52,839 nucleotides of DNA from Paractinoplanes ferrugineus (GTDB taxonomy: Bacteria; Actinomycetota; Actinomycetes; Mycobacteriales; Micromonosporaceae): the NCBI RefSeq assembly GCF_016862195.1, contig NZ_BOMM01000048.1, positions 1-52,839 of the forward strand. Reading direction: 5' to 3'. The number at the start of each line of letters is the position of its first letter. Within the stretch, counting starts at the first letter, position 1. Below are positions 34,569-42,141 of the stretch, piece after piece. The notes below the pieces were generated by a model that worked only from the letters and a program-made list of their open reading frames with translations, ran no database searches and had not been told where the DNA came from. Made by a program: the position numbers and the translations under genes.

Positions 34569-35419
34569 CTCGGGGCTCCGATCTCGGTGCGCACGGCGTA
34601 CAGCTCGGGGAAGAATGTCAGGTCGAGGGCCGCTTTGAGGAAGTTGACCCCGCTCGAGCCGCCGCTGCCGCGCTTGAAGCCGATCGTTCGCTCCACCGTC
34701 TTGAGGTGCCGGAAGCGCCAGAGCTGGAAGTTCTCCTCCAGGTCGACGAGTTCCTCGCACGCCTCGTAGGCGCCCCAGTGCTTCTCCGGGTCGGAGTAGA
34801 TCTCCACGAACACCGCGACCAGCTCCTCGTTGAACCGGTAGGGCGCGGTCACGTCGCGTCGCACCAGCTCGATCGGCACGTCGTAGCCGTGCCGGTGGAG
34901 GTAACGCAGGAACTCGTCGTAGACGCTGGGCGCCTCGAGGGCCTCGACGAGCAGCGCGCGGGCGGCCGGCTCGTCGTCGAAGATCCGCAGCATCCGCTTG
35001 TCCTTGTTGCCGAGCCGGAACTCGACCGCGCGGTACTGGTAGGACTGGAAGCCCGACGAGGTGCCGAGGAAGCTGCGGAACTCCGCGTACTCGCTCGGGG
35101 TCAGGGTGGCCAGCACCGACCACTGCTCGGTGAGCGTGCGCTGGATGTGCTTGACCCGGGCGAGGCCCTTGAGGGCCGGCCGCAGCTCATCGGCGGCGAG
35201 CTGGCGCTGGACCGCGCGCAGTTCGTGCAGCACCAGTTTGAGCCACAGCTCGGAGGTCTGGTGCTGGAGGATGAACAGCAGCTCGTCGTGGTGCTCGGGC
35301 ACGCTCACCGGGTGCTGGGCGTCGAGGATCTCGTCCAGGTGCAGATATTTCCCGTACGAGAGATTGACCTTGAAGTCCCGGACTATGCCGTCTTCGAGGG
35401 GTCGTTGGTCACCGGCCAT
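34565..35419 (-). CDS. kynA: Tryptophan 2,3-dioxygenase
   Basis: The 284-residue heme enzyme opens the indole ring of tryptophan to give N-formylkynurenine. It has the family patterns YGKYLHLDEILDAQ, FILQHQTSELWLKL (the heme-binding region), and FQSYQYRAVEFRLG. The ATG at 35419 (MAGDQRP) starts close to the family N-terminus; the upstream in-frame extension is low-complexity. Its TGA overlaps the TTG start of the kynureninase gene. It is 22 nt downstream of the YchJ gene and may share its transcript. Confidence 0.92.
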   Translation of the reverse strand: MAGDQRPLEDGIVRDFKVNLSYGKYLHLDEILDAQHPVSVPEHHDELLFILQHQTSELWLKLVLHELRAVQRQLAADELRPALKGLARVKHIQRTLTEQWSVLATLTPSEYAEFRSFLGTSSGFQSYQYRAVEFRLGNKDKRMLRIFDDEPAARALLVEALEAPSVYDEFLRYLHRHGYDVPIELVRRDVTAPYRFNEELVAVFVEIYSDPEKHWGAYEACEELVDLEENFQLWRFRHLKTVERTIGFKRGSGGSSGVNFLKAALDLTFFPELYAVRTEIGAPS

Positions 35420-35441
35420 GCCCTGAAGCAGATCACACCCG

Positions 35442-35861
35442 TCAGACGTTGGCGAGGGAGCCGTCGGTAAGGATCGGACCCCAGTACACCCACTGACCGT
35501 CGTGCCTGACGAAACGGCTGCGCTCGACCATGTCGCCACGCTTGCCGTGGTCTCGGTAGTGGGCCCGGAACTCGACCACGCCCTCGGCGTCGAACATGCC
35601 GCCGCCTGTCGACTCGAGGATGTCGAGACCGACCCAGCGCAGGTGGGAGTCGGGTTCGACGAAGGCCGGCCGGGTGTCCGGGTGCCAGGAGCTCAGCACG
35701 TACGCGTCCTGGTCGAGCGCGAACGCCGAGTAACGCGACCGCATGAGCGCCTCGGCGGTGGCGGGCGCGTGTCCGCGGTGGGCGGGTGCGCAGCATTCGT
35801 CGTACGCCATGCCCTGATGCCCGCACGGGCAGGCGGTGGCCACCTTGGTTCGTCGCGACAT
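35442..35861 (-). CDS. YchJ-family SEC-C metal-binding protein
   Basis: The 139-residue protein has a zinc-type SEC-C motif (CPCGHQ...YDECCAPAHRG) near the N-terminus and the YchJ/UPF0225 core (RSRYSAFALDQDAYVLSSWHPDTRP). The function of the family is not established. ATG 35861 is the start. It is divergent from the LacI gene and 22 nt upstream of the TDO gene on the same strand. Confidence 0.86.
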   Translation of the reverse strand: MSRRTKVATACPCGHQGMAYDECCAPAHRGHAPATAEALMRSRYSAFALDQDAYVLSSWHPDTRPAFVEPDSHLRWVGLDILESTGGGMFDAEGVVEFRAHYRDHGKRGDMVERSRFVRHDGQWVYWGPILTDGSLANV

Positions 35862-35908
35862 GCCCTCGATTCTGTCAGCGGCGCACCGGCCGGGCCATGA
35901 AACCCGGC

Positions 35909-35966
35909 TGCAAGTACAACCGGCATAATCCAGCCGGACCGCAAGAAGAAGTTCGAATTTTGCAAG
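35909..35966 (+). promoter_or_regulatory. GCAAG repeats upstream of the LacI gene
   Basis: TGCAAG (35909), CGCAAG (35940) and TGCAAG (35961) lie 31 and 21 bp apart before the GTG start. They are reverse-complement copies of the CTTGCA half-site known from Streptomyces maltose regulons, and a related CTTGCG occurs at 37068 before the SBP gene. These may be operators for the LacI protein. Confidence 0.4.
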
Positions 35967-35987
35967 GAGCTGACGTAGGATTCCGCA

Positions 35988-36977
35988 GTGACCAAACGTC
36001 TTGCCGAGGTGGCGAAGAAAGCGGGCGTCAGCGAGGCGACCGTCAGCCGGGTGCTCAACGGGCGCAGCGGCGTCAGTGCGGCGACCCGGGCGTCGGTGCT
36101 GACCGCGCTCGATGTCCTCGGATACGAGCGACCGACGAAACTGCGCGGCGAGCGGGGCCGGCTCGTCGGTCTCGTCCTGCCCGAGTTGCAGAACCCGATC
36201 TTCCCGGCGCTGGCCGAGGTGGTGACCGCGTCGCTGGCGCAGCGGGGGTTCACGCCGTTGCTCGCGGCCCGCACGATCGGCGGGGTGCCGGAGCGTGACT
36301 ACATCGAGATGCTGCTCGATCATCAGGTCTCCGGCGTCGTCTTCGCCGGCGGCTCGTACGCGCTGGCCGACGCCGAGCACAGCCACTACCGTGCGCTCAC
36401 CGATCGCCGGATGCCTGTCGTGATGGTCAACGCCGGGGTCGACGACCTCGGGTTCCCGCACATCTCGACGGACGACGCGGTGGCCGTCGAGCAGGCGTAC
36501 GGGCATCTGAAGTCCCTCGGCCACCAGCGCGTGGGCATGGTGATGGGCCCGGAGGACCACGTGCCGTCCCGCCGGAAGCTGGCCGCGCTCAGCAAGATCG
36601 CGGGCGACGACTGGCTGGTGGAGCGCACCAACTTCTCGATGGAGAGCGCCCGCCTCGCCGCCGGCCGGCTGATCGAGCGCGGCGTCACCGGCATGATCTG
36701 CGCGAGCGACGTGCTCGCGCTCGGCTCGATCCGGGCGGCCCGGCGGCTCGGCCGGGACGTGCCGAGCGACGTCTCGATCGTCGGCTTCGACGACTCCGCG
36801 CTGATGACCTGCACCGATCCGCCGCTCACCACGGTGCGTCAGCCGATCGAGATGATGGGACAGGCGGCCGTCGATCTGCTGGTCAACCAGATCGAGGGCA
36901 GCGGTGTGCAGCCGGACGAGTTGCTGTTCGAGCCGGAGCTGGTGGTGCGCGGCTCGACCGGGCCGGCACCGAGCTGA
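35988..36977 (+). CDS. LacI family transcriptional regulator
   Basis: The 329-residue regulator has an N-terminal HTH (RLAEVAKKAGVSEATVSRVLNGRSGVS) and a periplasmic-binding-like ligand domain (GLVLPELQNPIFPALAEVV, then GMICASDVLALGSIRAARRLG and the dimer end GFDDSALM). It starts with GTG at 35988 after an AAGGAG site at 35964-35969. It precedes the ABC/glucosidase genes and should repress them in the absence of a sugar, probably an alpha-glucoside. A clean terminator follows the gene. Confidence 0.9.
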   Translation: MTKRLAEVAKKAGVSEATVSRVLNGRSGVSAATRASVLTALDVLGYERPTKLRGERGRLVGLVLPELQNPIFPALAEVVTASLAQRGFTPLLAARTIGGVPERDYIEMLLDHQVSGVVFAGGSYALADAEHSHYRALTDRRMPVVMVNAGVDDLGFPHISTDDAVAVEQAYGHLKSLGHQRVGMVMGPEDHVPSRRKLAALSKIAGDDWLVERTNFSMESARLAAGRLIERGVTGMICASDVLALGSIRAARRLGRDVPSDVSIVGFDDSALMTCTDPPLTTVRQPIEMMGQAAVDLLVNQIEGSGVQPDELLFEPELVVRGSTGPAPS

Positions 36978-36998
36978 CCAGCTGATACTCCGCATTGA

Positions 36999-37025
36999 GG
37001 GCGAGCCTGCGGGCTCGCCCTTTTT
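36999..37025 (+). terminator. Terminator after the LacI gene
   Basis: A perfect 9-bp stem (GGGCGAGCC/GGCTCGCCC) with loop TGCG and five T residues. It separates lacI transcription from the ABC operon. Confidence 0.85.
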
Positions 37026-37196
37026 GTGCGGTACGTAAGTCGAGTTTTTTCTTCTTCCAGTCGGCTTCTTGCGGGTAACCGTTTGACTTTGTATCGTCAC
37101 CTCCACGAAACACGACGGCGAGACCCAGGTCACACCGATTGCCGTCAGTGGCGAACGCGCAGCTCACCGAGGTCAGACATAAGAAGGGATGGACCG

Positions 37197-38579
37197 ATGT
37201 CCGTACCGCAGTACCGGAAGGTTGCGACGCTGGCGCTCGTGGCCGGCCTGGGATTCAGCCTCACCGCCTGTTCCACCAAGGGCGACGACGGCTCCGGCAA
37301 GAACGCCGCCGGCAAGACCGTCATCACGGTCGACTGCCAGCCCGACGGTTCCCAGAAGGACCTGCTGAAGAACTGGAACGACGACGTCGCGGCGTTCGAG
37401 AAGGCCAACCCCGACATCACGATCAAGAGCGTCAGCGTCGGCCAGCAGTGCAACAACCCGCCGGACTTCACCGCCCGCCTCACCGGCGGCACGATGACCG
37501 ACGTCTTCTACGGCTACATGACCGACCTGCAGCAGGTGCTCGACTCCGGCCAGGCGATGGACATCACCCAGTACGCGACCAAGGACAACGTCGCCGGCTG
37601 GGACAGCATCGACCCGGCGCTGAAGTCGGTGTTCACCGACAACAGCAAGATCTACGCAGTCCCGACGAAGAACTACTCGATGGGGCTGCTCTACAACAAG
37701 ACCCTCTTCACCAAGGCCGGTCTGGACGTCAACAGCCCGCCCAAGACCTGGGCCGAGGTGCGCACCGCGGCCAAGAAGATCGCCGCGCTGGGCGGGGGCG
37801 TCTCGGGCTTCTCGGAGTACAGCGCCGGCAACACCGGTGGCTGGCACTTCACCGCCGAGCTCTACTCGCAGGGCGGTCAGATCCTCGCGGCCGACAACAA
37901 GAAGGCCGACTTCAACAACGCCCAGGGCAAGCAGGTCCTGCAGAACCTCAAGGACATGCGGTACGGCGACAACAGCATGGGCAGCCGTCAGCTCCTGCAG
38001 TGGGCCGACCTGCTGACCAACGCCGCGGCCGGCAAGGTCGGCATGTTCATCGGCGCGCCCGACGCCACCACCGCGATCGTTCAGCAGTTCCAGGGCAAGT
38101 ACGACGAGTGGGCGATGGCCCCGATGCCCGGCCAGGACGGTGCCGCCAAGGGCACGCTCGGCGGCGGTGAAGGCTACTTCTTCCGCAAGGACCTCACTCC
38201 GGAGCAGGTCAAGGCCGGCCTGAAGTGGATCGCGTTCGAGAAGCTGACCCCCGGCAAGGGCCAGTTCGACTACGCCCGGGCCAAGCCGCAGAACCAGCCG
38301 GTGGGCCTGCCCCAGCCGCTGCTGTTCACCACCGGCAGCGACGCGCAGAAGCAGGAGCTCGAGGCCCGCAAGGCCAACCAGAACGTGCCGAGCGAGAACT
38401 TCGCGCTCTTCGAGGCCACCCCGGTTCCGATCAAGGGTGAGCCGGCCAACGCGCAGGCCATCTACGCGGTGCTCGACAGCGCGATGTCGGGGGTCCTGAC
38501 CAACCCCAACGCCAACATCGACGAGCTGCTCAAGACCGCCGAGACGAAGACCAACCAGCTGCTGGCTTCGAACGGCTGA
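37197..38579 (+). CDS. ABC sugar importer substrate-binding lipoprotein
   Basis: The 460-residue lipoprotein has a signal peptide with lipobox LTAC near residue 25 (lipidated Cys) and a family-1 extracellular solute-binding domain (NPDITIKSVSVGQQC, LTGGTMTDVFYGYM, PTKNYSMGLLYNKTLF). It should bind an oligosaccharide and deliver it to the two downstream permeases. The ATG at 37197 has an AAGGG site. The operon encodes no ATPase, so it probably uses a shared MsiK-type ATPase encoded elsewhere. Confidence 0.9.
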   Translation: MSVPQYRKVATLALVAGLGFSLTACSTKGDDGSGKNAAGKTVITVDCQPDGSQKDLLKNWNDDVAAFEKANPDITIKSVSVGQQCNNPPDFTARLTGGTMTDVFYGYMTDLQQVLDSGQAMDITQYATKDNVAGWDSIDPALKSVFTDNSKIYAVPTKNYSMGLLYNKTLFTKAGLDVNSPPKTWAEVRTAAKKIAALGGGVSGFSEYSAGNTGGWHFTAELYSQGGQILAADNKKADFNNAQGKQVLQNLKDMRYGDNSMGSRQLLQWADLLTNAAAGKVGMFIGAPDATTAIVQQFQGKYDEWAMAPMPGQDGAAKGTLGGGEGYFFRKDLTPEQVKAGLKWIAFEKLTPGKGQFDYARAKPQNQPVGLPQPLLFTTGSDAQKQELEARKANQNVPSENFALFEATPVPIKGEPANAQAIYAVLDSAMSGVLTNPNANIDELLKTAETKTNQLLASNG

Positions 38580-38584
38580 TGTTT

Positions 38585-38606
38585 GCGGGGGCCGCGAGGC
38601 CCCCGC
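38585..38606 (+). other. Intercistronic hairpin between SBP and permease genes
   Basis: A perfect 9-bp GC stem (GCGGGGGCC/GGCCCCCGC) with a GCGA tetraloop and no T run. Such hairpins after SBP genes are thought to protect the upstream mRNA and give higher SBP than permease levels. Confidence 0.6.
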
Positions 38607-38625
38607 AGCTTCTAAGGAGTTTGCC

Positions 38626-39567
38626 TTGGCGACCATGACCATCGCCCCGGAGACCGGGCGGGCGCAACAGCAGCCGGCGAAGACCCGAACCCGAGGGGGC
38701 CGCAAGCTGCGGGACAACCTCACCGGCTACGCGTTCCTGATCGGGGCGATCTTCTGCTTCGCGCTGTTCTCCTGGTTCCCGATGATCCGCGGCATCGTGA
38801 TGAGCTTCCAGCACACCAAGCGCGGCGTGACGAGCTGGGTGGGCCTCGACAACTACGTACGGATCGTGCAGGACCCGAGCTTCTGGACCGCGTGGAAGAA
38901 CACCTTCTACTTCACGGTGCTGGCCCTGATCCTCGGCTACCTCGTCCCGTTCGTCGTGGCGATCGTGCTGAACGAACTGCGGCACGCCAAGGGCTACCTG
39001 CGGATCCTGGTCTACCTGCCGGTGATGCTGCCGCCGGCCTCGGCGCTGTTCCTCTTCAAGTACTACGCGTACGACCCGAGCGACGCCGGTCTGTTCAACG
39101 CGATCCTGAAGTTCCTGCATCTGCCCACGTCGGAGTGGATGCAGTCGCCGACCATGACGATGCCGGCCATGGTGCTCGCGTCGACCTGGATGAACATGGG
39201 CGGCGCCGTGCTGATCTATCTGGCCTCGCTGCAGAACATCCCGGGCGAGCTGTACGAGGCGGCCGAGCTCGACGGGGCCGGCATCCTGCGGCGCATCTGG
39301 AACGTGACGATCCCGCAGACCCGGCTGATCCTGGCGCTGCTCGCGATGCTCCAGATCGTCGCCACCATGCAGGTCTTCATCGAGCCGCTGATCCTCGCCA
39401 ACGGCGCCGGCACCCAGGACTCGGCGACCTCGGTGGCCTACCTGATCTACCAGCACGGCTTCTTTCAGAACGATCTCAACGGGGCCGCCGCCCTGGGCGT
39501 GATCATGCTCCTGGTGCTGGCCGTCTTCTCCGCGTTCTACCTGCGGCTGACCACGAAAGAGGACTGA
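38626..39567 (+). CDS. ABC sugar importer permease (MalF-like)
   Basis: The 313-residue permease has six hydrophobic segments and the EAA loop EAAELDGAGILRRIWNVTIP near residue 205, which contacts the ATPase. A TTG at 38626 sits 7 nt after an AAGGAG site and is preferred over the ATG at 38635. It forms the channel with the next gene product. Confidence 0.88.
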   Translation: MATMTIAPETGRAQQQPAKTRTRGGRKLRDNLTGYAFLIGAIFCFALFSWFPMIRGIVMSFQHTKRGVTSWVGLDNYVRIVQDPSFWTAWKNTFYFTVLALILGYLVPFVVAIVLNELRHAKGYLRILVYLPVMLPPASALFLFKYYAYDPSDAGLFNAILKFLHLPTSEWMQSPTMTMPAMVLASTWMNMGGAVLIYLASLQNIPGELYEAAELDGAGILRRIWNVTIPQTRLILALLAMLQIVATMQVFIEPLILANGAGTQDSATSVAYLIYQHGFFQNDLNGAAALGVIMLLVLAVFSAFYLRLTTKED

Positions 39568-39572
39568 GGAAG

Positions 39573-40445
39573 ATGTCCCGAACCCTCATTTCGCAGGCCC
39601 AGCTCCGGCGCGGCCGCGGCCGGATCCTCTACTGGTCCGTCCTGGTCGGCGTGCTCGCCGTGTGCACGCTGGTCTTCATCGGGCCGCTCTACTGGATGGT
39701 CACCGGCGCGCTCAAGAGCGGGCAGGAGATCGCGCGGACCCCGCCGACGCTGTTCCCGCACGACCCGCAGACGCGGAACTACACCGACGCGTGGAACAAC
39801 CTGAACCTCGCCAAGCTGATGTTCAACACCTTCTACTACGCCCTCGGCGCGGTGTTCTTCCAGCTCGTCTTCGACACTGCCGCGGCGTACGCGCTGAGCA
39901 AACTGCGCCCGGTCTTCGGCAACGTGGTCCTCGGCGCGATGCTGGCGACCCTGATGATCCCGGCCATGGTGCTCATCGTCCCGCAGTACGTGACGGCGAT
40001 CGACCTGCCGTTCGTGCACGTCAGCCTGATCGACTCGCCGTGGGCGCTGTGGCTGCCGCTGGTGGCGAACGCGTTCAACATCTTCCTGCTCAAGCGGTTC
40101 TTCGACTCGATCCCGGAGGATCTGATCGCGGCCGCCCAGGTCGACGGGGCGTCCCCGCTGCGCACGCTGTGGTCGATCATCCTGCCGATGTCCCGGCCGA
40201 TCCTGGGCGTGGTGTCGATCTTCGCGGTCACCTACGTCTGGAAGGACTTCCTCTGGCCGAAGCTGGTCATGCCGTCGCCGGAGACGCGCACGCTCAGCGT
40301 CGGCATCTACGCCTTCTCCGGCGGCACCCCGATGAACGTGGTCGTCGCCGCCTCGGTCATCGCCGCCATTCCCACGGTGATCATTTTCTTGATCTTTCAG
40401 CGGAACATCATGGCCGGGCTGACCTCCGGAAGCCTCAAAGGCTAA
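39573..40445 (+). CDS. ABC sugar importer permease (MalG-like)
   Basis: The 290-residue permease has six membrane segments and the EAA-type loop IAAAQVDGASPLRTLWSIILP near residue 190. It starts 6 nt after the stop of the first permease gene with a GAGGA site. It completes the channel. Confidence 0.88.
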   Translation: MSRTLISQAQLRRGRGRILYWSVLVGVLAVCTLVFIGPLYWMVTGALKSGQEIARTPPTLFPHDPQTRNYTDAWNNLNLAKLMFNTFYYALGAVFFQLVFDTAAAYALSKLRPVFGNVVLGAMLATLMIPAMVLIVPQYVTAIDLPFVHVSLIDSPWALWLPLVANAFNIFLLKRFFDSIPEDLIAAAQVDGASPLRTLWSIILPMSRPILGVVSIFAVTYVWKDFLWPKLVMPSPETRTLSVGIYAFSGGTPMNVVVAASVIAAIPTVIIFLIFQRNIMAGLTSGSLKG

Positions 40446-40511
40446 AAATCAGCAGAATCTGGGTCCTTTTAACAAGAGGGCCGACTCACCCATGCGAGAA
40501 AGCAGGTGCTC

Positions 40512-42092
40512 GTGTCCACATCCGAGTGGTGGCGTAGCGCGGTTATCTACCAGGTGTACCCGCGGAGCTTCGCCGACGCCGACGGCGATGGCGTCGGCGA
40601 CGTCGACGGCATCCGCGCACACCTGGGGCACCTGCGGGACCTGGGCGTCGACGCGATCTGGATGAGCCCGTGGTACCCGTCGCCGATGGCCGACGCCGGC
40701 TACGACGTGGCCGACTTCCGCGACATCGACCCGGTGTTCGGCACCCTCGCCAAGGCCGAGGCGCTCATCGAGGAGGCGCACTCGGTCGGCATCCGATTGA
40801 TCGTCGACATCGTGCCGAACCACATCTCCAGCGAGCACCCGTGGTTCAAGGCCGCGCTCGCCTCGCCGGACGCACCGGAGCGGGACTACTTCTGGTTCCG
40901 TCCCGGTAAGGGGGCGAACGGCGACGAGATGCCGACGAACTGGCGGGGGGAGTTCGGCGGCACCACCTGGACGCGTACCCCCGACGGCCTTTGGTATCTG
41001 CATCTCTTCACGCCCGAACAGCCCGATCTGAACTGGGACCACCCCGACGTGCGGGCGGAGTTCGAGAGCATTCTCCGATTCTGGTTCGACCGCGGTGTCG
41101 ACGGCATTCGGATCGACTCCGCCGCACTGCTCTTCAAGGACAAGACCCTTCCCGAGGTACGCGAGGGGGAGCCGCACCCGTTCCACGACCTCGACGAGGT
41201 GCACGACGTCTACCGGGCGTGGCGGCGGGTCGCCGACGAATACGCCGGCGACCGCGCCCTGATCGGTGAGGTCTGGATGCCGGAGGTCGAACGGTTCGCG
41301 AACTATCTGCGGCCCGACGAACTGCACGCGGCGTTCAACTTCGACTTCCTCGGATGCGCGTGGGAACCGCGACTGATGCGCGAATGCGTGGACCGCACCC
41401 TCGACGCGCACCGGGCCGTCGGCGCCCCGGCCACCTGGGTGCTGTCGAACCACGACGTCACCCGGCACGTCACCCGCTACGGCCGGCTCGACACCACGTT
41501 CAGCTTCGACAACAACCTCGACGGCACCACGGTGGACCTGTCGCTCGGCACCCGCCGGGCCCGCGCCGCCGCCCTGCTCTCCCTGTCGCTGCCCGGCGGC
41601 ACCTACATCTACCAGGGCGAGGAGCTCGGGCTCTGGGAGAACGAGAACATCCCGCCCGAGTCCTACCAGGATCCGATGTGGGCGCGGCGCGGGCACAGCC
41701 GCGACGGCTGCCGGGTGCCGCTGCCGTGGAGTGCCGACGAGCCGCCGTTCGGCTTCAGCAGCGGCGACCCGTGGCTTCCCCAGCCGCCCGAGTGGAAGGA
41801 CCTGACCGCGTCGGCGCAGACCGGCGACCCCAACTCGATGCTCGAGCTCTATCGCGCCGCCATCGCCCGGCGCCGGCTCGAGGATGGGCTGCACCGGCCC
41901 GCCATGGCCTGGCTCGACCTCGGCCCCGAGGTTCTCGCCTACACCCGCGGCGACCGGTTCGCCTGCGTGATCAACATGTCCGGCTCCCCGATCCCCCTGC
42001 CGGACCACGAGACCACCCTGCTCGCCAGTGGACCACTCGACGGTGACCGCCTCCCCCAGGACACCGCCGTCTGGCTGCGTTTGACGGCCTGA
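40512..42092 (+). CDS. GH13 alpha-glucosidase
   Basis: The 526-residue enzyme has the GH13 barrel: nucleophile D202 (GIRIDSA), acid E253 (LIGEVW), D315 (SNHDVTRH), and VPNHISSEHPWF near 100. No signal peptide is seen, so it should hydrolyse imported oligosaccharides inside the cell, consistent with the ABC importer upstream. GTG 40512 (MSTSEWW) is preferred; GTG 40506 adds two residues. The linkage specificity (alpha-1,4, -1,6 or -1,3) is not determined by eye. Confidence 0.9.
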   Translation: MSTSEWWRSAVIYQVYPRSFADADGDGVGDVDGIRAHLGHLRDLGVDAIWMSPWYPSPMADAGYDVADFRDIDPVFGTLAKAEALIEEAHSVGIRLIVDIVPNHISSEHPWFKAALASPDAPERDYFWFRPGKGANGDEMPTNWRGEFGGTTWTRTPDGLWYLHLFTPEQPDLNWDHPDVRAEFESILRFWFDRGVDGIRIDSAALLFKDKTLPEVREGEPHPFHDLDEVHDVYRAWRRVADEYAGDRALIGEVWMPEVERFANYLRPDELHAAFNFDFLGCAWEPRLMRECVDRTLDAHRAVGAPATWVLSNHDVTRHVTRYGRLDTTFSFDNNLDGTTVDLSLGTRRARAAALLSLSLPGGTYIYQGEELGLWENENIPPESYQDPMWARRGHSRDGCRVPLPWSADEPPFGFSSGDPWLPQPPEWKDLTASAQTGDPNSMLELYRAAIARRRLEDGLHRPAMAWLDLGPEVLAYTRGDRFACVINMSGSPIPLPDHETTLLASGPLDGDRLPQDTAVWLRLTA

Positions 42093-42141
42093 CAGGGAGC
42101 ACCGCCCCGGGGGCTTTTCACGGAAGAAAGGCTCGCTCCCG

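Noticed and set aside
37083..37110. TTGACT as the -35 of the importer promoter
   Set aside because: No acceptable -10 box lies 16-19 nt downstream, so I did not call it.
37173..38723. A 516-codon minus-strand frame over the substrate-binding protein
   Set aside because: Antisense composition only; the plus-strand lipoprotein is clear.
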